From positions 1,151,535-1,215,534 of the forward strand of contig JAINUG010000257.1 of assembly GCA_029706075.1 (NCBI GenBank): a DNA stretch of 64,000 nucleotides. Direction: 5' to 3'. Positions 22,525 through 35,278 of the stretch are shown here, in pieces. The stretch is from Aldrovandia affinis (lineage: Eukaryota > Chordata > Actinopteri > Notacanthiformes > Halosauridae). The notes beneath the pieces were generated by a model. That model did not search any database, had not been told where the DNA came from, and saw only the letters and a program-made list of their open reading frames with translations. Position 1 is the stretch's first letter; each line of letters begins with the position of its first letter. The position numbers and the translations under genes were made by a program.

Positions 22525-23363
22525 AAGGAGTAAACACAAAATCATTACATGGCAAACAATAAAAATACAATTGCCAGCAGTTTTCCCTTTACTCAACTGA
22601 TTATTTTATGTCAGTTTTACCACAGTTATTAAAGTTTTTAATTTTATTTTGTCTTATAAACATCTTGGGTGAATATGAGAATGTCCCTAATAAAGTACAG
22701 TGTCATAACTAATAATGTATGCAAAATGTATTGATGTTATTCATCGCAAGGTATCACAGATTTTCTCAAACTCAACTGATGGTACAGAATACTCAACTGT
22801 ATTCTGAGTAGTTATGTCAGTAATAATCTTGTGTTTCATACCATATTGAATCATTACCTGCTAAATGCCTGTAATGTAATGTAATGTAATTTCATATTCA
22901 CAATTTAATATATACATTTGTTATGCCTTTGTTTCCTAATTATTTTCTTATTAATCTATTTGGGTGATTCAAGTTATTTCTTTACTTTTAATATTAGTTT
23001 ACTTGATATTTTATCTACAACATTTAATCTATAATACCAGTACATAAATTGAGAAAAGTTTACTTCCTTGGTTTGTGATTTATGAAATCTTGAATGCAAT
23101 TAAAGGAATAATTAAAAAATATATGTTTTGTTATGCCAGTACTTGTTATCCATATTATTTTATTATTCCTGTATATTTCTCCTTTGCAAATGGCAGGGGT
23201 TGATTCGAATAGAAGTGCAGTTTGGTTTGTTTCAAATAATAGTCGGATAATGGTCTTGGACTGCATTGAATTGCTCTGTGTGTTTGCAATGTCGGCCCAC
23301 CAAAGTATTTGTGCAGTATGAAAAAAACATTTGGAAACAATCCACTCAAAATGGCACCACTAT

Positions 23364-23717
23364 TAGGGGGGTGGCGGATGGCGCAGCGGTCTAACGCACC
23401 ACACTTCGGAGTGGTGTGCGCTGCCCCTCAGGGACGCGGATCGAAACCCGCGTCTCTACCAGACCGGCCCTGGTCGTCAGTCCGATCGGAGGCGGCACAA
23501 GTCCGTCGAGGAGAAGGTTAAGGCATCCGTGGAAGACTTCCCGTCTCGGAAGAGGCGGGAACACTCAACCAGGAATGTGTGTCTCGCTCCTGGAGGACGG
23601 GCGACGGACTCGTGGGGGTGGGGAATTGAAACAAAATAGAGGGTTTAATTGGCAACCAAATTGGGAGAAAAACGGGGAAAAAATCTAAAATAAATTTAAA
23701 TAAATAAATAAATACAT
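23364..23717 (+). mobile_element. tRNA-derived SINE with target-site duplication
   Basis: It has a tRNA-like head (A box within GATGGCGCAGCGGTCTAACG, B box GGATCGAAACCC) and a 3' part with GGCAACCAAATTGGGAG and a (TAAA)n tail. It is flanked by AAAATGGCACCACTAT at 23348-23363 and the same 16 bp with one change at 23718-23733. Confidence 0.9.
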
Positions 23718-25289
23718 AAAATGGCACCAGTATGGATGCGTCTTCTGAAGTGATATATTTGCCTTGTCTTCAGCTGCCTCATCCTCTTCTCCAGATGTTG
23801 CTTGTGAAAAAGAGCACTGGTCTTTCATTATGTTCAATGTATGCTCCAGTTTTATAAAAAATGATGAAAGCATCTAATAACACAAAGGGACTACAGGAGC
23901 ACTGCATGCAGGGTCTTAGTTATTCTCCATTATACCATATTCTCCAGCAAACCTTCAATGCAGGTGAATGGCAAACAAACGATATGTTGTGCATATCTCT
24001 CATCTGGGTGCAGTCCAGCTTAGAGATCCAGAATTTCCACTAATTCCTGTAAAATCCCCTATTACTGTTCTTACAGGGGACTTTGGGTCCAACCCCTCCT
24101 AACTTCAAGGATGGTACAAAAATAACATCTAGGCTTCAGGAATCATAGTGACAATTGGTTGAACATGCTGCCTAACTAGACTCATTCATTTGAAATACCA
24201 CTGGATCTGTGCAGGTTTGATTCATGGCCTGTTGTGCAAAAACTGAGTGACCAAACCATTTAAGTTTCATTCATCTGAATGAATAATTCATTGGTTGGGA
24301 TGTAATGATCTGTATTCGTTTTTTTCCACTATATATTTCCAAAATATATATTTGTCATACCTTTTCAGTATATAGTCAAAAGGAAATGTATAAGATATCA
24401 TAAGAATACATTCTAATTTTACTTCATAAAGTATATCATAATTTAACATGAATGAATACAGATATTTCAAAAATATCATACCTGATGTGAGAACACATGC
24501 GAACTGTACAGTAACATTAGTGATGATTTATGTAACACCAATGGTACAATAAACAAATAAGTATATGACTTTGTACCTTTGCAAATTTGCAATATTATAA
24601 TAGAAAACTAATACAACCATATGTTTGGTGAAATTATTTTTAATTTAAAAAAAGAAAATTTCATAAAATGATATTTTAAAACTTTAAAATGATAAAACTG
24701 TATTTGTGTTCCTGAATGTCTTTGCATAATGCATTAATAGTGACAGTAGACACTAGTGACACATTTCAGGAAACAATATACAGGTAACTTCCAAATTATT
24801 TTAGCTATTACTTATATATTGAGCAGTATAATGCAGCTGACTAATGTGCAGCTGCATGAAGCTCTTCTGATTGTGTGTGATGTGTCTTTGCAAAAAAACG
24901 TCATTGTATTTCCATATTATAGAGATTGTAGACACCTGCACCATAGTCAGGTGAATGGGACAATGGTCCCGGAAGCATGACTCCTGTTAATATTCCTGTA
25001 AATCAACCTATAAATCAAGAGCAGAATACTGTCAATGTCAAGAGAGAGAGAGAAAGAAAGTGATGGAAATCTGAGAGAGGTGAAGAAATGGCACAGGATA
25101 AAATCTCCATAAGGATATACAGTAGTTATAATATATAAGATCAGTAGTGCACTAGTATTTTATGTCTGTGCTGTCACCTCCAGGGTCTGAAAGTGCCTCA
25201 TTTTCACTTTATAGTGAAACACATCCATTTATAAACAAAACCCAGGGACATGGTCCAGGACGGTATAATAAAAGATATGTACTGTATCT

Positions 25290-25490
25290 ATGTGTGGCAA
25301 TGTGGTTAAGTAATCGGACTGATAACCCAGCTTCAAATGCTGGCTTGCTACTACTTTTGTACCTCCAGCATCTTGACCAGCTTAATTAATTACATTGCTG
25401 AATGAATGGATTTATATGTCCCTAAAATTCTAGCTATGTAGTAAGTCACCCTGGGTAAGGGTACCTCAATAAATGACCTAACATTTTTAC
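25290..25490 (+). mobile_element. Decayed tRNA-derived SINE
   Basis: A worn tRNA-like head (GGCAATGTGGTTAAGTAATC, then CAGCTTCAAATGCTGG) is followed about 90 bp later by a worn copy of the common tail (GTAAGTCACCCTGGGTAAGG, AATAAATGACC). Confidence 0.55.
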
Positions 25491-27468
25491 AGCAGATGCA
25501 TTGTACTGTTGTAGTGCCTTTTGTGATGGTAAATGGTGTGGTTTTGATTGCAGTAACAATAGGGTTCTAGCTGGGCAATAAAGTATCAGCCATGTTTTCA
25601 ACTTTCATCTTTGATTTGTATGTATTAGACTGTGCCTTGTTGTTGTCCACCCCCAACCCCCACCCACCCCCACCATGGATAGAGATTAAGAACTCCACAG
25701 AGGGACATCTGATGTAGTGTGGGTCTGTGTCAGTCTACTTTTGGTACAATGATGATCTGTTTCTCTCAGGCAAACACAGAAACTGCTGTTTTTCCTCCCA
25801 AAAAAGAAACAGACCCTCTAACTCATGTTGTCAGTTGGGGGAGACAATGCCAGGCTCTGCTGGTACCAACAGGAACAGCCCCAAACAGGACAGGAATTAC
25901 GTGCGATTGGGTGTGGGTCTTGTCTTGTCTTGCCCTACTATGGAAGAAGCACCCTTGACCATACACATGCACACAGATAGCCCTCACTGTGTCTTTTCTA
26001 CGCTGTCCGTTAATCAGTGTAATCCCACTGCTTAGCCCCAGGAGACTACGGATGTGTAGGTTCAGGACTGTTTCTTCATGTCCCTCAAAGATTTATGGGA
26101 CAAATGTTTCCCTCTGCGTCTCAATTTCTTTGTTTCTTCCTTGTACGATGACACTAGTTCCATTAGGTCACAATATATCCAGTGTGTGCTGTTTACGTCT
26201 TGGTTGCCTCAAAACAAAGACTGACATTTTTCAGGGGTGACGTTTAAATAAAGTCATAAATAAATTTGTGTTTTTCTTTTAGGGGTAGCCTGCATTGCAT
26301 GTATTTGTATTGATTTAATGATATTTGTTGACTAAATGCATTAGCGTGATGCCTTATAATGTTGCCCTGGCCTGGCAGGGACAAACCACACAGTGACGGT
26401 ATTCTCAGAAGACTGCTGTCAGCAGATTGTGAATCTCAAACAAGCTGTTGTAAGCATGGGCCTTTCACATTCCGTTGGAGGAGAGCATTACAGGTTGGGA
26501 TTGGAGGAGAGTTGTCTGTGTGAGAGAACGGCATTCTGGGTGTACCGCCAGAGAAACCTCCTCAGAACCAGACATGTAAAAAGTGTCTGATGAAGTTCAG
26601 TGATGTGTATTTTATAAGTATATGTATTTCTTCAGCTGGGCTGTTTAGCATGTGCTTGGGTGTGTAACTCAGGAGTGTAATCATTCACTGACAAGATGCT
26701 ATCAACTCAATAAATCCCAATCAAAACATTTAAAACTGCTTCAGGACTGATCATTGTAATTGTGAATACTGAGATGAAAGTACAACGCAGCTGTTCCAAA
26801 ACATTCTGCTTGGAACAGCATCACTTGTGTGTGGTTCTCGTTTTAATTCAATTCTGTTTATTTATAGAAGTTAGACTAGAATATTTTTTCTATTGACATG
26901 GTTCTGCTGCTGAAGTCAAGTTCCAGGGGAAATCTGAAAATGTGTCAAGCCTTTCAAACAATACAAAATGAATTAGGGTCCATCCAAAATGTACAAAAAT
27001 GTACATTTCGACCTTTGGACATTTCAATGTCTAAAAGCTAATCTGAATTTAATTCTAAGGATACTGATACATTTTCTGACATGTTCTGTGGTTGCTTTGG
27101 TTACTCACTGGTGGATTAACTGATTGAAGTGAGAAATTACCCCTATAAGTGCACCACTGCTTGCTCTCTCACTACTGTTCATTATTTTCCTCTCCTTCTA
27201 CCCCTCTTCCCATCTCCATACCTCCCTCCCCGGTTTCTCTTCCTCTGCCACCCTATTCCTGTTCCCCCGCGGTGCCTGCCTTGTGCCAGAGGCTCTCTCA
27301 GCCTTATATTTCATCAGCCTCATGAAGCCCACCCCCAAGCTCATGACTTGCACTCTGATTGGTCAGTTCCTTCCTCTGACAGTTTAGCCCCTCCTGTGCC
27401 TGGGCTGGAACTGCTGCCTGTCTGTTTCTGTTATTGTAACGCGACACTCCAGCCTTTCTCACACTCTG

Positions 27469-27576
27469 ATGTTAATGGCAAGAAATGGAGTCGATTATCT
27501 CATAGACTGGGTACCTCTGGAACTCCCCGATTCGTACCTGACTGTTACACAACAACAGAGCAACCATGGAGCACAG
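27469..27576 (+). other. Possible orphan first exon with strong donor
   Basis: An ATG at 27469 opens 36 codons (starting MLMARNGVDYLIDW) that end at CAG with a consensus donor GTAAGTC at 27577. A CCAAT-type element (TGATTGGTC) lies about 115 bp upstream. Splicing straight to the acceptor at 37387 would meet a stop, so it is not a simple trim2 coding exon. It could be an untranslated trim2 exon, a separate gene, or chance. Confidence 0.2.
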
Positions 27577-27654
27577 GTAAGTCAATCTTTGATTTTTTTT
27601 GTGAGTGCATATACAGAGGGAAAGCCAGAGGCTAAGAGCATCTGCAGGATGTCG

Positions 27655-27705
27655 TCCTGGGAGGAGGAGGAGGAGGAGGAGGAGGAGGAGGAGGAGGAGG
27701 AGGGG
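27655..27705. repeat. (GGA)n trinucleotide repeat
   Basis: About 15 GGA/GAG units. In open frames it reads as poly-Glu on one strand and poly-Ser, poly-Leu or poly-Pro on the other. These frames are not taken as genes. Confidence 0.95.
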
Positions 27706-29851
27706 ATGATCCTGGAGAGGATAAAGGCTGTTTCGCAGTTGGTCCAAGACGGGGGGAAAACCCTGTGTTCGTATGCTGGATGCAATGCAATACTGTCGTA
27801 AGCATGCAGTTGGCCTGATACTGTAGCAGGTTGTTTTGATGCTGCACAGCACATTGCACTCGTTCTATACTGTGAAAGGGAGAGCAGGTGAAGGGATTCC
27901 TGCTTCACAGCGTGAGCAGTCACAGGTACTGGAACTACTGACATATAATATGTTTAAGTTTTGCTTTTACAGTAGCAGCTGTGGTAAGACAATTTTGCCC
28001 AAAAATAAACATATGTTGCTAAGGCAAGATGTGAATGCAGTGGCCTAGCTACAGTATAATTTTGGTAGCAAATACATAATAACATTTCAATGTCCAAAAA
28101 TGCAGCTGACAAATATGTCTCCAATTTCCCCCAAATCTCTTAAAATGCCAAGGGATATGCTATATATACTATACTGATTTACTGTCAATTCTAATGAGTT
28201 CTAATGTCATTGTAATATTACCAGCGTCACACTGACTGCTGTGTTGACAGGGAAATGCTTTGGCAAATATGTTTTTCTGTCCTCATTTCGTCAGTTTGAA
28301 TCAAAACAATCAATCAGTTGCTTTATTGAATTTACCTATAAATTAAATTTGGATATTTCTGTAACATACACTACAACGTCTTATGATAAAATGGCCCACT
28401 GGCTCAGTGATTCAGTCAAGCTTGGTGCAGCAGAATGTTTGCTTTTTTAAATTTGTGACAAATAAATCTGGCAGTGGCACCCAAAGTGTTAGGATTTTAA
28501 TTTCAAGTATCCATTTAATGTTTTTGTACAGTAAGAAGGTATTTCAGTCTTTCTGCCTCGGCAAATGTCTTCCCCATGCAACCGTATGAGAAATATGATC
28601 ATAGGGAAACTCCTTGTATATCCCAAGGAAAGTCTTTGGGCTCATGTTCCCGATGCTTGCCGCTTCTATAGCAGTGCACCTTCCCTTTCTTTTGTGTGCA
28701 CCAGGTGTATCACATTAACAGCATAGCTTAATCTGCTAATGGTTGGTCATTATTTCCTGCTCTCTCTGTAACAGTAACAGTAAAATGTCTGTGCTAGAGG
28801 TAGTGCCTTTATTAGCCTTCCGATAGACTTACATTGCGCACACTAGCAGGCTGTCATATATCTATAAATGGGTAAACTGACTGCATTATAGCACATTTCA
28901 TTTTGAAATTGTGTACGGTAACTAAATTCATGGAAGGGCCTCACTCAAGGTGTTTGTATATATAGATGAGGCTAACATACCACAGCCAGCGAAAGGGATT
29001 GTTCTGTTGGTGATAGTGTAGTTCTCAAAGTTTTCTGTACATTTTGTGCATCCACAATAATACTAATTCTGCCCTTTTCCTGGTTATTGGAAGATTGACT
29101 ATGTGGAAACCAGAGTCATTGTCATCAGGGGGTCATAATGCAAATCTATTAAAGTCTCAATGAAAGGTGATATGAGAAGTGTGCATCTTTAATTACTTTG
29201 GTGTTCATGAAGCAGACCCGTGCAGGGATCTCTCTAAAACAAAATGTGGAAGAGCCACAATGATGTGTTTACATTTACACTTGGAGTTACAATTATTTTA
29301 TGCTTACATTAATACAAATGAATTAATGAAGTGTACACGTGGATGGTTTCACTGACAGACAGAAACATGTTATCATACCATTCTCACATCCTCCTCGTAC
29401 CATGAATTACCATTAAATTTGGGTCTTTTTGATATTCAACACAGTCATAGTATGCTAATATAGCACAGTAAGATATCTGGTGTTATGACTTTCATGTCCC
29501 CAGAGACTCCGATGGCATTACCGTGACTAGGTAGGGCCGTCCTTGTCACGTGTGCTCAGGGACAGGTTTCGGGGGGAAGGAGGCTTGGGGTACAATCACA
29601 GGAAGGAAATTGGAAAGAGAGGGCATAGGGCACAGGGAGGTATATTGAGCAATGTTGTACATGACAAAGAGTTAAAATGTCCTCATGCATCAGAAAAGTT
29701 GTGACCTGTGTGTTGGATTTGATGGAAGACCCTAGCTGGGCTTTTTCATGTTTCCATTATTGCATATGATGCTTTTGCATGTTTCCATTATCACATTTTT
29801 GGCATGCTTTGTTATTATTATTTTTCTTTATGTATACCTTTCTTTATATAT

Positions 29852-29890
29852 ACAGTATATATATATATATATTATATATATATATTACTA
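29852..29890. repeat. (TA)n microsatellite
   Basis: An interrupted TA run that could form a hairpin. No gene is near. Confidence 0.9.
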
Positions 29891-30384
29891 TATAGATTTC
29901 TTAATCTATTTCTTAATTTCTTTAGAACCTTATCTGGGGACAGGTGTTGGAAACTAGTACCTGGCTATAAACACAATGTAATGCATATGATGCTTGTTTT
30001 TAAATTGTAACAATTCAATATCATGTCCCCATCATTTCCCCATCAAAAAATGTATATATATACATTTCTGTTGTTATTTTCAAGGCAATGGTTGTGATCC
30101 TTTGTACAGTATATTGAGATTGAGTATATTGTCAGTAGCAGGCCTACTAGTAGGTAACTAATCCCACGCCCACTCATACAGTTGCATTTTTACCGTCTGG
30201 CACCCCTAATTGACCAGGATGTATTGAGTACTAAGGTGAGATGTCCACTGTGGCTCGAGATGTAGTTCAGTCAGTGTCTAAAGCTTGTTCAGCTAAGGAA
30301 TGCTGATATGTGTTTGTGCAATATTCTGACCCCCTGAACAGTGCTCTAACCCCTGGCCTGAAGACTGTCTGGTTGTGATTAACA

Positions 30385-30560
30385 TGGCAAAGTGGTTGGG
30401 GAGCAGGACATGTAAACACACGTTTGAGTTACTACCACTGTACCCCATGAGAGAGGTATTTTACCTGAAATAATCAGCTAATAACAAGTATAAATGAACA
30501 ATATGGAAACATTTGTGAGTCACGTTGGGCGCCTAGTGCTTGCTAAGTAAATAAGTAGTG
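30385..30560 (+). mobile_element. Decayed tRNA-derived SINE
   Basis: A worn tRNA-like head near GGCAAAGTGGTTGGGGAGC and a worn RSg-1-type tail (GTGAGTCACGTTGGGCGCC, GCTAAGTAAATAAG) resemble the SINE at 25290-25490. Confidence 0.5.
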
Positions 30561-31536
30561 ATAATAATGATGATTCATGCTGGGGATCAGCATGTAGGAG
30601 CCTTGACTAGTTAACGTGCTCAACGGTCTGCCCTCTCATTGGCAGACATCAGTTCCATGGCATCAGCATTAACTAGCCTTCCTAAGCCTCTTTGCTCATT
30701 CTGCAGCTCAACGTAGCCATGACAAATATGCAACTGCGACGAGAGATCAACATCAACAAACGTGTCTCAAGGGGACATTGCTATGATAAGAGAGAACTGC
30801 AGAATGCAGCCAGGCATTATGCTCCAAAATAATTGCATGCTACAAAGGCTTGCTAATAAAAGTGATGGTAACGCGCATTTATGTGTGTGCTTACATATGT
30901 GTCTGCGTCTAAGATAGAGTGAAAGTGGTTGTAAGCTCAGAAACACTTACTTTGAACAGTGATCTCAGCTAGCTGGGGCCCCGTGGTACTTAGGGATAAA
31001 GACTTCAGGTGTCATTCGCCGCGAGGAGTCACAAAATACATCCAATACTGAAGAGAATGCAAGAACGTTGACCGATAGAGCCCCTTGACCCTGCGCACAC
31101 AGATGCACGTGGTAAAAAAAACCTAGCGGGGTAACCGCTTATGTAAACAGGCCTGTGACAAAGCTGCAAAGAGGCTGCCCGTGGGCTGCACGGCCATCTC
31201 TCCCTGTCTCCATCACGTGGGCCCTTGTTTTCCTTTTTGTCCTGCCTCCTGTTTACTTTAGTAAGGGACACCAATCAGCGTCAGTGCTGTCATCCGCTGG
31301 TGCGGGGCACACGTCAAATCGGCAAGGCTGATTTTTCAGACCAACAGCGCAGTAGAAAAACAGCTGACCTCAGTGCTCTGGAAAGTACGATGGGATGGAT
31401 AAGTAGACTAGGTGGTGGGGGGTGGGGGTGGTTCTGGTGGTGTGAAGCACAGTCCGATCACAGGAGAGCAGAGCAGTGATCCTGGTTCAGTCCCACGTCT
31501 TTCAGTTTGGTAAGATAATGCTCTTTTATCCACCGT

Positions 31537-31750
31537 TTTACATTTACATTTTACATTTTTGGCATTTAGCAGACGCTCTTATCCAGAGCGACTTACACAG
31601 TTTACATTTCTTTACATACAATCCATTTAAACAGCTGGATATTTTACTGAAGCAATTCAGGTTAATTCAGGTTAAGTACCTTTAGCGCAAGGGTACAACA
31701 GCAGTGCCCCACCTGGGAATTGAACCTTCTGGATGGTCTTACAGCACTGC
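31537..31750 (-). mobile_element. tRNA-derived SINE with RSg-1-type tail
   Basis: Read on the minus strand it has GGTTCAATTCCCAGGTGGGG near its head and ends with TAAGTCGCTCTGGATAAGAG, GCGTCTGCTAAATGCC and an (AAATGT)n tail. It is the same family as 41431-41650. Confidence 0.8.
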
Positions 31751-32216
31751 ATTTTTAAGCAAGTCTGATTTGTGTGAACACCTCCTCAATCAGAGTGCAG
31801 GAATTCCCCCGATTTGAATTTGTGCATTCTCCATTGTCATCTGCCAGCTGCCAGTCAGAGGGAGTATTGTAATTCTGTAGGTATGATATGCGGAGGAGAG
31901 AATGCAAATTCTTCCCAGGTCAGTCCACCTAAGAGCTCATACAGCTCTATTTGTTTTTCACAGTACATACACTCATTTGTGAATTTCATCCTTGTGTCCA
32001 ACTATCTTCTATTTTTCATAATGCATGCGATTGATTATGCAGATTCACTAGTCAAATCTTAAGTCAGATGGGTGTTTTTTTGGCAGACAGATCCAAGTAA
32101 ACAAATCATCATAAATGGAATGAGGAAATTAGATTTGCTTGAGAGACAAAAGGCAGCTGACTGAATATTCATTAATACCTTATTCTCAATTGGAAAAAAT
32201 GAAAAATACTGCATGT

Positions 32217-32402
32217 GACAATGTGATATAATGGCCCAGCGATGTGGTCAAGTGATGTGACGTAATGATCCAGCGATGCAATGTAATGGTCAAGCAATGT
32301 GATGTAAGGGTCCAGCGATGTGATTCAATGTAATGGTCCAGCGATGTGATATAATGGCACAGTGATGTGATGTAATGATACAGCGATGTGATGTGATGTG
32401 AT
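32217..32402. repeat. Minisatellite of about 21-bp units
   Basis: Eight or so imperfect copies of a unit like GGTCCAGCGATGTGATGTAAT. It abuts an unidentified single-copy-looking segment (32403-32870). Confidence 0.88.
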
Positions 32403-32871
32403 AGCAGAAGCTTGCATAGCAGAGCTCGATGCACATGCCAGTCGGTTCCGTAGGTGGTCATCGCCCACAGGAGTCCTTGGTAGGAGCTTGAGTTGACCAT
32501 GGACCTCCATGGGAGGGTCCCAGACCTGTCTGAATTTCTTGCCGCTTGGATGGAGAGTTGGCCACTTTGGTCCCTGCTCAGGATGAGCATGGCACACTGT
32601 GCAGCTGCACTGTGGCCTAGGGCGTGGCAAGCTGCACTCATGATTTTGGCGTGGGTTGATGGGCATGCTTGCAGGAGTTGTGTTTACAAAATAATGGGGA
32701 TCCAGTTGGGGAGTGCCGCTCCTCGGCTGTCCCACCAATCCCTCCAGATGGGGAACGTTCCATTATAGCTGTGGCCCCAGAGTGTACCTAGAGTGTCCCA
32801 ATGGGACACGCTCCTGGAACCTGTTATCTCTGTCTCTCTCCCAAGAGCTTGTGCTTGTGTAGGAGTATATA
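32403..32871. other. Unidentified segment, possibly retroelement
   Basis: A relatively GC-rich stretch with a 137-codon minus-strand open frame (32325-32738) that matches no family I know. Downstream on the + strand are a TATATATA at about 32866 and AATAAA at about 32896, as in some LTR promoters. There is not enough to call an LTR. Confidence 0.25.
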
Positions 32872-32931
32872 TAGGTGTGAGTGACAGTAACCTCTAATAA
32901 AGAGTCAAACTAAGTAAAGTGGCTCTGTATA
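32872..32931. repeat. 60-bp direct repeat, left copy
   Basis: Identical to 33510-33569. The two copies flank the mariner-type element at 32932-33509 and share its TA target dinucleotides. Confidence 0.9.
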
Positions 32932-33509
32932 CACTATATGGCCAAAAGTCAGTAGACACCTGACCACCACACCTATATGAGCTTGTTGGACATCCCATTC
33001 TAAAACCATGGGCATTAATATGGAGTTGGACCCCTCTTTGCGGCTATGACAGCTGCCACTCTTCTGGGAAGGCTTTCCACAAGGTTTTGGAGTGTGTCTG
33101 TGGGAATTTGTGCCCATTCAGCCAAAAGAGCATCTGTGAAGTCAGGCACTGATGTTGGACGAGAAGGCCTGGCTTACAATCGGCGTTCTAATTCCTCCCA
33201 AAGGTGTTCAATGGGGTTGAGGTCAGGGCTCTGCGCAGGGGCACATTTAGTAGGGCAGAAATTTCACAAACTGACTTGTGGCAAAGGTGGCATCCTATGA
33301 CAGTGTCGCGTTTAAAGTCACTGACCTCTTTACGAACCATTCTGAATTCTAAATGTTTGTCTGTGGCTATGTGTTGGATTTTATGCACCTGTTGGCAATG
33401 GGTGTGGCTGAAACACCTGAACTCAATAATTAGTAGGGTGTCCACTGACTTTTGGCCATATAATGTAGGTGTGATGGTCAGGTGTCCACTGACTTTTGGC
33501 CATATAGTG
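32932..33509. mobile_element. Non-autonomous Tc1/mariner-type element
   Basis: The terminal inverted repeats of about 47 bp begin CACTATATGGCCAAAAGTCA and match with few differences; TA lies at each flank. The interior contains the widespread fish segment AGTTGGACCCCTCTTTGC and has no transposase. A second, partial copy of the right end (GTGTCCACTGACTTTTGGCC) lies just inside the element at about 33438-33467. Confidence 0.88.
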
Positions 33510-33569
33510 TAGGTGTGAGTGACAGTAACCTCTAATAAAGAGTCAAACTAAGTAAAGTGGCTCTGTATA
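33510..33569. repeat. 60-bp direct repeat, right copy
   Basis: Identical to 32872-32931. It includes TAATAAAGAGTCAAACTAAG. Confidence 0.9.
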
Positions 33570-34801
33570 TGTGGGAATAAGAGGTGTGGGGAGTTTTATA
33601 CCGTGTACTGTATGTATGTAGAAGTGCATTCATTACCTCTCTGGAGGCTTGAGTCACCCCCAGTTTGTGTTCAAATGTAATTTTATCTACCATGGTTTAA
33701 AGGAGCAGGTAGATGAATACATTTGAACAGGAAGGAAACTCCCACTGACCAATGGTGAGCTGTCAAAATTTTGCAACACATCAAAACAGGTTTTTGATAA
33801 CTCGATTTATTTTAAAAATACATTCAGATTAGACATTCAGATTTTATGTGATTTTATGTTTTAAAGTCATGAGCCACTCCCCTTTAAGAATATTGTAACG
33901 ATAAGAACAGGCCATGAGCACACCTTGTCTCTTTTTTTCCCATATCAGTAGTGATGTCAAGCTTAAGTTATGCTGTATTTAGAATCAGTCGAATCCTGAC
34001 TATGACAGTGCGAATGTGGCTGCCAGCCCCACAGGGGCAATAATTAATTGGCTATGGCTATAGCTTCACCAAGGGAGGGAGGGATGGAGGGGGGTTTCAG
34101 TCGATGTGTTATCCCTACCTATCATCCCCTCTGGTCAAGCAGGCCCTGCAGTCTGTCTGCACCACCTGCACAAGAAGTTCAGTCATCCGAACCCGCGGCT
34201 GCACAGTTCAGCTTTTGGAATACAGAATGAAAGAAATGTAGTGGAGGATACTGAAGGACAGACTTCCAATTGTCATTGGACATTCCATATTGGGGAAAAA
34301 TGGATAAACATATTTGTATTGCTTTACTATTAAAAAGATTGCTGTTCAGCAATGGTCCCCATCCAACCTGATGGAGCTCAAGCAATTTTGTAAAGAATAC
34401 GTTTTTAAATAGTGTAATCATGCATTGCATTTGTTGCAAATAAAAAGGTTTTAAAAAGTGACATTGCATTTGACAAGCCCCTACCATTGCCAAGCCATCA
34501 TCAGATTTCAGACATATCACCGTACACGCTGTATTCCAGAGTGACGATCTTAGACCACTGATTTACAATCAGGCTCAAAATGCATTTCAGAAATCAGTGA
34601 ATACAGTAGATGGAAGAAAAGAAATAGGCAGCAAAAAAGTATTTATGGCAAGCTGGGGGGAGATCCCCTATATCAGTTTTTAGCCAATAAACCTTCATTG
34701 AAATTGATTCCTCACCCCCCTGGGCCCCCGTCTCCCACTCTTCCTTCCTCCGTCTCTCTCTTTCTCTCTATTACTGTGTGCTGGCTGGTGGCTCACTGCA
34801 G

Positions 34802-35041
34802 CAAACTCTGCAAAGGATTCTGGGATAGGGATGCAGCAGCAAGCAGAGAGGAGATTTGCTGCGGTGTTGTAGATCAGCAAATGGGTGTTCGGAAGCCTGT
34901 GGGTGTCAGACAGGCTGTGCGCAGGTCACAGATGTAGCCAGTTGTATGCGGGCTAACAGGATTAGACAGAGCAGCAGCGAGGACTCAAGGCCACTGTCGC
35001 GACACATCCCTGCTGCCTCACTGTGCTGGGAGAGTCCCCCG
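34802..35041 (+). other. Possible untranslated trim2 exon
   Basis: A long pyrimidine tract ends in CACTGCAG at about 34801, and a donor-like CCCCCG/GTAATG lies at about 35041. The segment between is GC-richer than its surroundings and has no long frame. The call is based only on splice-site appearance and its position 2.4 kb upstream of trim2. Confidence 0.2.
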
Positions 35042-35278
35042 GTAATGTGCTGTGTGGCAGGCACTCACTACCGTACACTACCGTAGCCATTCCCATCACC
35101 ATACACACACACACCCATGAGCACACAAATTTACTGCATATACACATAAATACATAGCTACTGTATATATACATACATCTATATATATATGCAGATATAT
35201 GCATACTGTGTATGTATTATGATAAGAGTCATTCGCACTGACAAATGAACACCCACACACAAATGTAATGCATACACA

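Noticed and set aside
23364..23460. tRNA-like sequence with A and B boxes
   Set aside because: It is the head of a SINE with target-site duplications and a SINE tail; no intact cloverleaf. The same applies near 11100-11194, 17640-17705 and 36650-36724.
25719..26240. Overlapping + strand frames of 79-102 codons
   Set aside because: No conserved motif, no splice-site framework, and the frames overlap in different phases.
27582..27944. Minus-strand frames with poly-Ser, poly-Leu or poly-Pro
   Set aside because: They are created by the (GGA)n repeat at 27655-27705 and have no other domain.
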